Below, piece by piece: positions 32,686 through 44,640 of a DNA stretch of 64,000 nucleotides (positions are counted from its first letter, which is position 1; every line of letters starts with the position of its first letter). Below the pieces are notes generated by a model, which ran no database searches, was not told where the DNA came from, and saw only the letters and a list, made by a program, of their open reading frames with translations. The position numbers were made by a program, and so were the translations under genes. Source of the stretch: Nephrocerus scutellatus (Eukaryota > Arthropoda > Insecta > Diptera > Pipunculidae); assembly GCA_947095585.1 (NCBI GenBank), contig OX352764.1:3333001-3397000 (forward strand). Direction: 5' to 3'.

Positions 32686-35155
32686 TCCATGTACAGGAAG
32701 GAAAACAAATTCTCACAGAAAGTGTTGCTCCTGGAATTCCAACTGTCACATCTTAAAATTAACAACAACAAAAACTACAAAGCCACTTCGAATTAAAATT
32801 CCATTACAGTGGAACGTCACCGACGAAAGGAAGATTGATTTATTGGCATTGATCGCCAAAATTCCAGATCTTCACGCACCCACCAAGCACCACAAACCTA
32901 ATTGGCAATTAATGTATTAATGGCATTCCGAAGCGTGCCTAGCTGCAACACTTAAACTGCACAGTGGATGGACGGACGATGATTGAATTGAAAAAACCGG
33001 TAAACTTTTTAGCCAGAACTAAGAAAGAGGCGGTGTCGGTACAGGTACTAAACAAGAGTTCATTTACACTTGAGCCTCAGCCAACAAGCAACAACTCTTC
33101 TCTTCTGTCAGTCAGGAGCTTGTGTGCTTGTCGTGTCTCGTATGCCCTGCCCAGTGAACCCAGCAAAGCACACAAACCACAACCACACTTGTTGTTGCTG
33201 TTATTTTGATGGATCGATCGGCGGCCAAGAAGTCATGATCACCATTATCACCAGCCTGCTGGCTGCAAGCTGAACTCAAGGGAGTCTCTCAATTTTCAAT
33301 TTTCCATTGATGGAGCATGCGGAAGAGATAATGATGTGTTCACTGTTCAGTGTTCACACTCACACACACTGACGTAGTCAAAAGTGTCGATGGGCGATCT
33401 GGGTTTATCGCGTAGATCGTCGATCGCCAAACGCCAAATCCATAACCAGAAATCAAAAGCGAAGCAGAAACCTTCTAATACTTTGTCCAGGATCTCCTGT
33501 TATTTGCGATATGATTAGTCACTCGCTGCTAAGCCAGCATTCCGTCCAAGCTAAAAACTGCCGGCGCACTGTCTGCGATGGTGGTAGTGAGGAAACATGA
33601 TAATAAATTCGAAATTCGTCGCGCACTGTCACTATCACTGTCAACGCCACAAAAACAACAATTACCGTTAAACGAAACCATCGGCAGACACAAATTGCAC
33701 TCTCAGTTTCTCTTTTTTTTTTTTTTTGAACGGAACAATTATTATTTTGGTCAGCTTGTAACTTTTCCTTCGAAATTTGCATTCAAAACGAACACTCCAC
33801 CCAAGCGGAGAAATTTCAACCGAAACACACGCACATCCGCAAAGAAATTGCCAACTTTCTTAGCAGATATTGTAACGGCTAGAAATTCACAATCAATTAC
33901 CTAAATTGAAATTTTAATTTTTTTGGTTAAATAACGAACGCGAAACTATTTCGCTGATAATGGTGGCTTTTTGCGTATTCCAATTCGATTAATGGTTCGT
34001 AGTACCAGCTTTTACCGACCGACGACCACCTACCTACTCAGGTTGACGATGTAGCAAAACTGCCCGATGAGCGACTTCTTGCATTTCGTATAGCCACGCC
34101 GCCACTGTCGTTGTAGCCGGAGCTGGATGGAGTAACTGGCAAAACAGTGATTTGTTTATACCAAGCGATTACGTTCCACACCATGAGTTCCGTTGCGGCG
34201 TCGCGCGAATGGAAATTTCAATTGGCATTGGAATACTCAAGAGTGTGGACGGCAACAACAGCAGACAGCCAACAGCAACAACAATTGCACACCACTAAGC
34301 ACCAACCCCACACCACAGAGAAAAATGTAAACAAACAATAGCGTCGTGTATGACTACGCGCCATCAGCAGCGGCGTTTTTGAATTTGAATGAGAAAATTG
34401 CGTTGTTCCACTGTGCATTACATTGTTCAGCGGCAGTAGCGTTCTTCCAGCCAAAATAATGGAAGAATTTTTGTCATAAAACAATCATACAAAGCATATG
34501 GTCGTCAGCGTCGAAAAACAAAACAAACAAACAACGGGAAAGTGGTTATCAGGCAGTCGACCGAGGACCGACTAGCCAGGAGACAACACAATAGCGTGGA
34601 ACGAAGCTTCTTGTAACAAATTCAAAATTACAACGGAATGCAATCGTAAAATTATTGATTCATAGCGCATGCGGCGCACATACGGAATCCACACAATAAT
34701 AACAACAACCGAGTGGAACATGGAATTATGAGAGTACTGATGGTCTGATCTGATGTTTGATGGAGTGTCGGTGAATGCTGTGACGCTGTGAGGCTCCATT
34801 TGAGTTCGACGCAAAGAAATTAAAAAGAGAGTTTAGTAGGAATATGGAAAGTATGAAATGTTTCACTCAATGGGGGTATTTGTGGATCACACTCAGACTG
34901 CTGGCATCATTTTCCTAGTGGAGAATGGAGTACAAAGTGAATTTGAGTTCAATTTAATTTTCACTTGTTGATTGTTGTTAGCTGTTGCTTGGGCCATTTG
35001 CCATTACACACGAACGGTGGTAATACAGGGTGGACAGAGGGCAGAAACCCTATTTGTCATGCTTTTAATTTAAATTTCGAAGTGAAACTTCTTTAGCGAT
35101 CTATTTGTTTGAAATTTTACGTTACGTTTAAGGGGAAATGATTCAATAGAGGGGA
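32686..35155. other. Transposon-poor, relatively GC-rich block, possible regulatory or UTR DNA
   Basis: Apart from microsatellites and a T17-type homopolymer at about 33711-33727, no transposon word recurs here. Sequence at 33200-34600 is richer in CpG and CAACAA words than the flanks, as in fly promoters and 5' UTRs. Open frames such as 34147-34341 (containing SSVAASREWKFQLALEYSRV and a Q5 run) overlap frames on the other strand and lack splice sites. I do not call a gene. Confidence 0.4.
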
Positions 35156-35159
35156 AATA

Positions 35160-36165
35160 TAAGTTTGATTCTAATACTGATAGTCTGACGCACTTTTGGT
35201 GTTGGACGGGTATTGAAGGGTTCTTGAAGGGGTCTTGAGATGTTTGTAGAGGGGGTATTGAGGTGGTCCTGAGAGGACCTTGAGGTCATCCTGAAATAAT
35301 CTTGAGGTGGTCTTAAGGGTGTTAAAAGAGATCGTGAGGAGGTTTTAAGGCGGTCTCGATGACGTCTTGAGAGGGTTTTAAGATGGATTTGATTGGGATT
35401 TTGATGGGGGTTTTGATAAGGGTTTTGATGGGGATTTTGATGGGGGTTTTGATGGTGGTTTCGATGGGGGGTTGTGATGGGGGTGTTGATGGGGGTTTTG
35501 GTGGGGGTTTTGGTGGGGGTTTTGGTGGGGGTTTTGGTGGGGGTTTTGGTGGGGGTTTTGATGGGGGTTTTGGTGGGGGTTTTGATGGGAGTTTTGATGG
35601 GAGTTTTGATTGGGATTTCGATGGGGGTTTTGATGAGAGTCTGGAGGGAGTCTAGAGAAGCGTTCTGAGTTAGTCTTGGAGGGGTCTAAAGGGATTATAA
35701 GAAGGTTTTGAAAAGGTTATCTTAACAGGGTTCTTTTAGAAGCCTTCTTGAAGGGGGTCCTAAGGGTATTTTAATTTGGTCTTCAGGTGGTCCTAAGGTA
35801 GACTTGTCTTGAGGGTCTTGAGGAACCAGAGGATCTCGAGGGTGTTATGGGGATCTTAAGAGGATCTTGATGGGGTTTTAAGAGGGCTCTTCTGGGGGTC
35901 CTTTGTTGGGTCTGGAGGGAGTATTTAAGGGAAAATCGAGGGGGTCTTAAGGGTTCCTTATGGAGGTCTTGAGGGAATCTTGACGGTGGTACTGAGGGAC
36001 CTTGGAGTGTTCTAAGGGGGTCTTGAGTTGGTGTTAAGAGGGTCTTGAGTGGGGTTTTGAAGTAGTCTTCAGGTCTTGACAGAGTTTTAAGAGTGGCCTG
36101 AGGGGTTTTGGAAACGGTCTTGGGTGGGGTATTAAGGGGGTCTTAACGGGTGATCTAAATATATG
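35160..36165 (+). repeat. G/T-rich minisatellite with 12-bp core
   Basis: About 1 kb of strand-asymmetric repeats. The core at about 35386-35640 consists of about 20 units of a 12-bp motif (GGTGGGGGTTTT and GATGGGGGTTTT variants). On both sides it fades into degenerate words such as gtcttgaggggtcttgag. Successive G4-5 runs separated by TTTTGGT or TTTTGAT meet the usual pattern for intramolecular G-quadruplexes. Open frames of repeating GGFGGGFDG or GVLVGVL type are products of the multiple-of-three unit, not genes. A small related patch lies at about 3418-3490. Confidence 0.9.
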
Positions 36166-36171
36166 TACCTA

Positions 36172-36275
36172 TAACAAGTAAATGTATAAAAACTTCGTTT
36201 TTCGGGTAGAAACTTTTATGTATACATCAAAATACGCCACACAGACCTTTATTATTTGGCAATAATCGCCAGGTA
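36172..36275 (+). repeat. Dispersed non-coding repeat family 2, copy 2
   Basis: Aligns with 28690-28830 (acaagtaaatgtataaa...tttttcgggtagaaactttta...tatttggcaataatcgcc). Confidence 0.65.
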
Positions 36276-36279
36276 GGTA

Positions 36280-38685
36280 GGGTGTATCTCCATTTTTTGT
36301 TCTTTTTTCCACGTTTCACACGCTAGTTTGTAGGGGTAAGCGTGGTAATGGTGTTGAGAGGGTTGACATGGTGGGTGGCTAGGTATTGTTTGTATAAAAT
36401 TGACTCGAAGACCGTGTATTTGAAGAATAGAGGTGTTATATGTGGTTGGGTGAGGGTAGTGGTGTCCTGAAAGATACAGTTGTTAGAAGTTAGTATAACA
36501 TTAGTAAGTTAGTTAGTGTAACATCTTTTTTATGCGACTACCTCAAGTCAATAGTGTACATCAACAAACCTGCTTCGTATCCATCTCGTAATTCACTCAG
36601 GAGTAACCGCAGTAAGTATTTGCCACAAAATGAGATACATCCTGTATATGTACAAATACACAATGTAAATTATTATTTCTTTATTTACTTAGAAATCCAC
36701 TACTAAGCAGTTTTGTTAACAGCCCATTTGGCGAAGCTTTGGTGTAAGAAGGTGTCCAAGTGTGATGTCCAAGCCAGGCATCACATGGTCTGTGTGTCAA
36801 CACCTGTCTGCCAAACAATTTCTAACAAATATCGCCATCAGCGATAGAAGGACAGAAGTCATATGTCAGTCAGTCAGTCATACATACATTTTTCCAGCAC
36901 ACCAACAAAGGATAACTCAATTAGCCGCAAGTCAACTACTAATCAACCGGTAATTATACCATTTATGTGCTGAGATTGATCTGCGACCAAAGCAAACTAT
37001 CGCACAAGAGAATGAGAGCCAAAGGAGTGATCAAGAAATGATCGCCTCAATCCTCAAATGTGTAAGACCTGTCACGGTACTCACGGTAAGTGCAACACAG
37101 TAGCTGTCTTCGGCTGCACCACAGTGTCCACAGAATCGAAAACCAACAAGTAGTACAGACGAAAGACAGACGCGGCAATTTTAGATTTTTGTCGTGTCCC
37201 TGTCCAGACATTGGGACAACTTTTGAAGTTACTTAACATCTCGATGGAATGGCAGCCATCAGAGTCCCCTGGGATATCATTTCTTATATCTCGACTAAGT
37301 ATGCGAGCTTTATTTTTTCCTGCTTTTCATTCTCTGCGATGCTAGTGCTGGTGGTGCTGGTGATGGTGATGGCAGCGACGACGGTCCGCCCGTCGATTAC
37401 GTGATCACACTCACCGATTGAAATCGATCGCGCTGCGATATCAATTATTAAACGTGTAAACGATACAAATTCACCGTTATAATGTTATGTAGCGAGTGTG
37501 CGTCAGATACTACGGTAGTCGATTAGTTGTTGTTAGCGTGCGTAAGTGGGCAGTGAGTGAGCGGCTGGCCGTCAAGCTCCGATCGGACTATCAGTCGAAC
37601 GACTAACGCTCTGCACACTTTGCCACTGCACGAGCCCATGTTCGATGGCATCGAACTATTTTCTTATTACCGCACGACATATCCGCAAATGGCAAACTGC
37701 TACCCCTCCACATCCGATCCAAAACGGAGAAGAGTGCATTTACTATATACTCGTATATACATTACGCGCGGCTATTGCTATGTACGAACTCTGTGGTTTC
37801 TATCTGGAGCAACAGCCAGACTCATCACCAAGTTGGTCATCCAGTCGGATCGGTACACGGTGTTATTACTCCTCCATTCGAACCGATGGGTGGCAATACA
37901 ATGTATCCCCAAAGTAACACTGTGAACTTTTTGGAGTTTCTTGTATCTCGTTCTTTGAGTTGAAAGGAATCGTGAGGTAACAGATAAACTGTTAGGTAGA
38001 TTGTCTTCCGAGACTTCTTTAGCTGCCGAAGTTTTTGAATTTTAATGAAGGACATTATGTGCTGCAGTAGCACAGCTCCTGGCTTGGCCGTGGATGAGCC
38101 GGTGGACGCTTTAAGTGTTGTGCAAATTGTTTTTTGATGCTTAAGCTAACGCTAATGTCACGCCAACAACAGCAATTTGTTGAACAAGTTTTAACCGTAA
38201 AAGGCTGTCTGTTGTTTGTATGAAATTTGCTTTATCTAAAGAGCTTTCACTTTCATGGTGTCTACATAGTAGCTCTTCTATACATTTTTATTGCTTCTTT
38301 TAGTTAACAAAGTTTTGGAGTACTTACTCAAAGCGATATAAAAAAGGGCACGGGATAGATATGAAACTTCTTTGGCTACCTCTGTGTGTCTGAATTGCAT
38401 AATAAGTGGAAATGTTTTGTAATTTTGGAAATAGAGAAAGAGCGAGAGCGTGTATTTCATAAAAGATTTTTTAGATGACAATAACATCCTATAATTTTTC
38501 GATTTTAATCCAATACTTTCATAATAGTACCATAGTACCTCGAAATACGAAGAACGGACAAATTGAACACAGAAAGTTTTCTGCAAATTTTTTCTAAATT
38601 CTTCTTGCTTCTTAATTAAGGCTTAATATCTACACAATCATTTATATATATATATATATATAATATGTATATGTATTTCAATGAA
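36280..38685. other. Transposon-poor DNA; GC-richer island at 37.3-37.8 kb
   Basis: No transposon recognised. The segment 37320-37760 is CpG-richer and carries an open frame with an ATG at 37639 (starts MFDGIELFSYYRTTYPQMAN) that remains open for about 95 codons. All three plus frames are partly open here and there is no clear donor, so it is only a possible exon. A GTAAGT at 37087 and a minus-strand GTGAGT at about 37404 are donor-like but unsupported. A (TA)n run lies at 38645-38662. Confidence 0.35.
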
Positions 38686-38691
38686 ACTTAC

Positions 38692-38909
38692 CCACAATTG
38701 TTGTTCTGTGTTAATGTTAGAGACTCTGGTTTGATTGCCTTGTAACTCCAAGTACTTCGATTGGGACATTTTTCATTGTTGTTTCCATTGGCGGCGGACA
38801 ACGAAAGGAAAACAGAGTTCTGCCATTTTTTTCGAATCTTCTGAAAGGATGTTACGCTTACGGCATCCGACTCATCATTACCAGGGACAAGCGGCACGTA
38901 CGAGGACAT
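38692..38909 (-). CDS. Candidate host first coding exon A
   Basis: The ATG at 38909-38907 opens 72 codons plus two bases, ending at an excellent splice donor TGTGG|GTAAGTTT (intron begins at 38691). The peptide begins MSSYVPLVPGNDESDAVSVT and continues SFQKIRKKWQNSVF, then an Asn-rich stretch and KPESLTLTQNNNC. It is hydrophilic, without transposon motifs, signal peptide or membrane segment. No pyrimidine-rich acceptor is visible just upstream, so a first coding exon is likelier than an internal one. It ends in phase 2 like exon B, 11 kb downstream on the same strand. An overlapping plus-strand frame (38735-38980) has no comparable signals. The gene is not recognised. Confidence 0.5.
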
Positions 38910-40205
38910 TGCGCGAATGTGTGAAACGCGGCTCTTTTTTTTGGAAACTTTTATTTAGGAAAAGAGACGTTTTTTTATGAAATAAAAAATATTTTAGCGA
39001 ACAACTGAAGCGACTTCGTACAAAGAGCACAAACAGAAATTTGTAACTATTCCAACTGGGCAAAAATAGTTCCTTGTTTAGCCCACGCTCGAGTCAACAT
39101 ACAGTTCCGAGATAAAAATTGCCGCCTCCAAGCGATAAGCGAGTTGTGATTTTCACAGACTTTGTGGCAACTACAGTAGTCGTTCAGAGCTGCTTCAGCA
39201 GCATTTTAGGTTACTCATAAATGAAACTTTGAATCACACAACCTGCTTCGAAAGAACTGCATTTGACGGCCAGCTGCAGCGTTTATTTATCGCCAATTAA
39301 TAAATTATAAATAAATAAATTATCAACTACATGTACATAGTTTTATGAAAACAAGTACAGTGTCGCTAAACTAAGTGGAAGATGAAAATTTTTACATCCA
39401 TTCCAACAAAGCGGTGATGGTTTTATGATTTTGACGATATACGACCTTCATATAAATTCATTATTTTTAGTACTGAAGCAAAAATCATTTCTTACAAGAG
39501 CTTAAGTGAGTAATCTGTAAGCTAGCAGGTCAGCACCTTTCCCTGTTATCAGCATTTTACATTCCGAGTGTCTCTTTGTTTCTTTAAAATCCTGCAGAGT
39601 TTCTGGAGTTTAAATAAATCTCGGCAATTAGAGATTTCTGCTGATCCAGATGGAACGAGTATTTTCCCAACCCAGCAAAACCACTTTCTTAGTATTTCTA
39701 TTGGTTGGAGAAGAACCCTTGTCCAGCTCATACCCAGAAAGATGAACCGTCATTCCTTTGTCCGTATCAAGATCGACCCAAATTATTGACGTCAGTTATT
39801 CTTTCCAAACATTGTATCAGCTTATAAAATAATTTGAAGTATCCTTCTGTGTCTTAGGGCATTAACAATGCCTAGCCTCTATTTTCTTTGGTTTCTGGGT
39901 ATGTTATCATCTCAATACATCCTTTTCCCATTTGCTAGATTTCTAGTTGACTGTTCTGCACCAGGTCATATGAGGAGCTCGAAAACTTAGACATATCTTT
40001 GTCGAAAATATGAAGTTCCTCGTATGGTCTTCGATGTGTAAGAGGCTTTGACCCGATAGCTTACCGGGCATTATAGCTCTTTCGTCTGTATGTTGTTTTT
40101 TAAGAAAAGAGCTTAGTGCTTTTTTCTCCATATCTTAGAGAACATAATACATTCGTTATAGACATGTTAAATAGGGTACCATTATTAATCGAGACGTATG
40201 GTATG
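38910..40205. other. Unassigned DNA upstream of exon A
   Basis: No coding sequence or shared repeat recognised. The first 100 bp would be 5' UTR of exon A if that call is right. The overlapping frames 39549-39731 and 39568-39789 show no domain. Confidence 0.4.
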
Positions 40206-41760
40206 TAGGTAGGTAGAGTGGTGAACCCCGCTGCACTTGAGATATCCTCAATAAGCGCTAAAGACCTAACAGCTCGATAGACCTAACAATGGATATTTGA
40301 AAATCCAGCTTATAGCGTTTAAATACGGGATCAATTCGATGATCCTGTGAGCTGAGAGCTCTAGCAGGTCGGGAAAAAATGGTTTATCTAAAGTACGAAG
40401 TCTTGACCCTGCTAGTGCCGGAAATCTACAGAGAAAGTGTATGAGGGTTTCTTTCTTATCCCTATCCCTACAACTTCACGGAACACAGTCATTATGGCGT
40501 GATCTGATGCCGCTATATGGCATGATTATTGAAAAAAAATATTTGTATGGGAGGTTACCAGCCCCGCCACCCGAGAACTACCTAATTGTAATAGAAAGTG
40601 TTGTCACCGAATATACACATGTGTGAAAAGTTTCAATAAAATAGGGATTTGAGAAGCGGGTTAAAAATTGATCGCATTATTCCACGACAAACAGACAAAC
40701 ACCCGGGCATGCGTATCTAATATAGAGAATTTAAAAAGGAGAGAATTCGTTCCTTGGCTGAGCTCATTGGACAGCTAACTGTTTGCGTTGAACCAGTCTA
40801 CACTCTCATTCCCCTCTAGGTTTCGGCACCAATACTTTGGTAATGTCCAGGATTTGGCTAATCGGACCAATTCTTTTTAACGCTTTTAACCAAGTTTCGA
40901 GTTTATGATGGTCGCATGAATTGCCTTTATATCAGATTGGCTAACCATATGCCAAGCCTTCCAATCTGTGCGTTACTAAGCCCTAGAGGCCTCGCTTATT
41001 GGTGATAGAGTCTCCGACTGAAAGATGGTAGCTGAATAGGGTAATTTGTATGCCTTTGACAGATTGAGACCAACCGAAAAACACCTGCACCGACTCAATC
41101 CTTCATCTTGGATCCGTCAGTGAATATTGTAACGCCAAATTGCATCGTCACTGCCCAATCCTTTCAGTTTCCCCCTGGTAGGAAACTCGATATCGAAGTA
41201 GGAGTTGAAGCTAAGTTTGAGGATAAAGGATAGTATCATACCTTCAGATACTGTCTGCAGTATATAACAGAGCCAGTATGATCTGCTGGCAAACAACAGA
41301 GAATCTTTGAGTACGACTAAAAGCCACATATGCACTGCATGTGACGGCGTATTTCAGACTAGCAATCCACAGATAAGAATTGGGTAACAACAGCTGTGTA
41401 TAGCCAGAGAGCCATATCCTTGATTGAAGGTCCCATTTCTTGCCAGTGGTTTTATTGTTGGCTTAAAGTGTTGCGCATGTTTTCTTAGCCCTGAATTTTA
41501 TGTTAGCCTTCCAGCTGAGCTTTCTATACGAGTTTTAGAAGGACAAAGGTCGGTATTTTAGATTTGATAATGAATATTACCATTCCAGTCTTTCCTGAGT
41601 TAACTGCAAAGCCAAGACTTAGAATCGTTGCCTGATGTGGTGGACTAGAATGCACTTCAGTGCCTTTAGCAAGAACAATGAGATACTGAGATGCCTGAAA
41701 TCTTTCGATAACTCATAGCTTCTTCTTTGTGTATGGAAACAACCCGAACTCTTCTATAGC
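40206..41760 (-). pseudogene. RNase H-bearing non-LTR retroelement (RT end, RNase H, tail), interrupted by a repeat
   Basis: Read from 41760 downward. The RT palm end and thumb are GLAVNSGKTGMVIFI and MALWLYTAVVTQFL, the latter matching W-LY-T-AVV-RP-x-L-TYG. RNase H starts at TIFTDGSKMKD*VGAGVF (about 41125-41075, with an in-frame stop after KMKD). After 40735-40588, which is a foreign repeat, the C-terminal tail reads KKETLIHFLCRFPALAGSRL (about 40460-40380). The tip is shared with 31207. Most of RNase H between about 41000 and 40740 is too eroded to read. It is inactive. Confidence 0.75.
40588..40735 (+). repeat. Dispersed non-coding repeat, copy 2, within retroelement
   Basis: Aligns with 7130-7275: agaaagtgttgtcaccgaat, caataaaatagggatt, acgacaaacagacaaacacc and tatagagaattt are shared with substitutions. 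It lies between the RNase H remnant and the C-terminal tail of the minus-strand element. Confidence 0.65.
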
Positions 41761-43050
41761 TGCGGGGTACAAGCTTTTAAAAATCTTCATTAGCTATCGA
41801 GACGTTCCTTCTTTTCGAAAAATAAAAGCAGACTTACATCCAATAACAAGGGCAAAGAACATTATCTCATTTTATAGATAGATAGATGCTCTTCTGCTGA
41901 TCCAGATACGCAGTGCATGTAATATTTAATGGTTTCTTTAACCTTTTAACCCATTTTCCGAGCACAATGCGACGTGCTCCATAATAACGTTTGTCTTTAC
42001 ATGGAATTGCGACGAACAGTGACAATAAAATGCAACAGTTACACAGATACACCGAGCCCACACATAAGATAGAAAGAAACAAATTCAAAAGAGATAGGGA
42101 GAAAAAGAACACTTGAATGCTCGAATCTGGTGATAGAACAACAGATGCCGACATTGTGACGAATGAACTTCGATGTCACAGTCACATTCACTTATCTATA
42201 GCTAGATGAAGAAGATACTCTTTGATGTGATGAAAGAAATGCGTTGCGTGTGCAGCGGAGATTTTCATGGAATCTAAGAACTGATGGGCTAGTTTATTTA
42301 ACAGAGGTAATTATTTTCACTTAAATCCCGCTTTGATTGATTATTACTTATGCTCACTTGTGACGTCGCTGGCTGTGAAAAGATTAGCATTTCCTATATT
42401 GCAGCTAATTCCATCAGCAAACTGCGCGGATATCCGCTTATTACATTATATCGGCAATTTATCACCAGCAGAGATACAAAGCATGAGCTGCAATTTTAAA
42501 TTGGAAAAGTTTCTTGTCTGACAGTCGTCGGTTAAATGATTTGAGATTCCCCCTTCTCTCTCTATCTTTTACCCACAAATACGAAGCAACCGAACTAAGT
42601 TATGCAAAATCGTTTAGTAAAGAAACTTTTTGTTAAGTTTACAATATAAATCTTGCACATGGCCAGAGCGTTTTTCAATTTTATCAAAAGTATGTATAAG
42701 AGTGTAAGTCCAATGGCTGAGAGAAGGAGTAATCCAATGACTTAGCTGGATGGCGGCTGCTGGAATCAAATATAGTCACAATAACTCAGACAGATACATC
42801 CCACAACCACCCGCTCAAAAGCAATAAAACTTTTTAGATTGGCTTTCCCATTATTAATCCCAATCCGAGTACAAGACCACAAATGACAAAAACAAAAACT
42901 TTTTTAAGAAAAAATTGAAAGCGGAATTAGGTACAGTAGTACAGAAACTGTAAACTATTACGAGTATACTCGAAGTTTCCCAGTGACTTTTGCCAAACAA
43001 AAAAAAATTATAAAGAACTGTGGGTTGAATTAATCAAAACATCATCATCA
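41761..43050. other. Unassigned DNA
   Basis: No gene or known repeat recognised. The frame 41867-42154 (minus) is hydrophobic without a clear start context, and 42333-42521 has no domain. Confidence 0.5.
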
Positions 43051-43054
43051 TCAT

Positions 43055-44640
43055 ACGAGTATTTGGCTCTACAACCGGGTTCCGGTCCGATTTTGCATCC
43101 CTAAACTCTGGGCGTCCTGGTCTACGCCATCCTTCCAGCGTAGACTTGCCCGGCTTCGCTGTCGTGTTCCATAAATCCTACCGCAAGGACCTTCCGAGCA
43201 GGACCCTCTTCGCCCATGCGAGATAGCTGTCCTGTCCACCGGGGCCTACCGAGCTTAATTATCTTAACGTTGTCGAAATCGCGGTAACGCTCGTAGGTTG
43301 AAGAGTCTCAGGAATCGTCCTCTCTCACATAGGGGGTCAACGATTCTCCGTAAGACTTTTCTCTTTAACGCGGCTAAGAGGTCAGAATGCATTTTACTAA
43401 GCACCCAAGTCTTGGATCCATATGTAAGTTTTATACACCAGCTGCTTGGATGTTGTGGTTAAATTCCTGGATTTGAAGAGTCTTGACAGACTAAAATAGG
43501 CTTTGTTGGCTTTGAGCAACCGTGCGCGTATTTCTGGTTCCATGCTGTTATCGGCTGCTACAGTTGAACCGAGATAGTGAAGGAGTGCATTACTTTAAAT
43601 TCGCGCACACGTGGCCGCTATGTACTTTGTTTTGCTCTCATTTATGTGCAGCCCCAGATTTCGGGCCGCCTGCTCGATCTGGATAAAAGCTTCCTGTACA
43701 GCTCTTGGGTTTCTACCAACGATATCAATATCGTCTGCGTAAGCCAGTATCTGAATTGACTTATAGAGGATTGTTCCTCTCGCCGTTACGTCAGAGTCTC
43801 GGAACACTTTCTCCAACGACAGGTTGAAGAGGACAGGTGTCGGAGCCCGTTATAGGTAGATGTCGAATGGGCTTGATAATGATTCGGATAGTTTTACTTG
43901 GCTTATAACATTGGTCATGGTCAACCTACATTGTCTTGTCAGTTTATTTGGGATGCCGAATTCTCTCATGGCTTTATAAAGTTCTACTCTGGCAATGCTA
44001 TCATAGGCGGCTTTAAGGTCTATAAAAGGATGGTGCAGTGAGTTTTGAAACCCTAGACATTTATCCATCACCTGCCTTAGGGTGTAAATCTGATCAGCTG
44101 TTGATTTTCCTGGGATCAAGCCACACTGGTATGGACCAATGATGACTTTAGCATATAGGGCTATCCTGTCTTGAAGGATAGAGGAGGAACTCTTATACGC
44201 TGTACTTAACAACGTTATACCACGATGATTGCTGCATATTGTGATATCTCCCTTCTTATGAATGGGACACAGGATGTCTCTTCGCCAGTCTTCTGACATT
44301 GCTTCTTCCTCCCATATTTGCACTTTTATTTCATGAATTGCTTGGTGTATTGTGGGGCCTCCTGTTTTAATCAGTTCCGCTGGTATCCCATCTGATCCCA
44401 GGGGCTTTTTTTTTTAAGTCGATTTATCGCTCTACTAACTTGGTCTATGCTTGTTGGCGGCAGCATAGAATGGTCTTCGGTCATTGGTGGATCCTTCAAT
44501 CCTTCCCCAATCAATTGTGGCTCCAAATAATTTTCAATCACATCCTTGTAGAAATCACCACTGAGAGTTTGGCCTTCCTCCGTCGACACCTTAAGCAGAA
44601 AATGCATCCTTTTCTGAATGTTATGGTTATTCAAAAATTT
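43055..44640 (-). pseudogene. RTE-type non-LTR: best-preserved RT copy in the window
   Basis: Read from 44640 downward. The linker is HSMLPPTSIDQVSRAINRLK. A T-run (44407-44416) causes a frameshift, then the RT follows: EEAMSEDWRRDILCPIHKKG, NHRGITLLSTAYKSSSSIL, GPYQCGLIPGKSTADQIYTL, FIDLKAAYDSIARVELYKAM (motif A), LFNLSLEKVFRDSDV and QILAYADDIDIVGRN (intact YADD). The EPEIRARLLKANKAYFSL-type C-terminus lies near 43530. The 3' end is gttgtagagccaaatact with an ATGATG tail at 43038-43075. The 5' half, including the endonuclease, is missing. There is an in-frame stop where the GLRQGDGLAC motif should be. Confidence 0.9.

Noticed and set aside
34147..34341. 64-codon frame with a Gln run
   Set aside because: The Q-run comes from CAACAG microsatellite-like sequence. 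The opposite strand is equally open and there is no donor at its end.
35383..35668. Glycine-rich and Val/Leu-rich open frames
   Set aside because: Products of the 12-bp G/T minisatellite. No start context, splice sites or flanking coding sequence.
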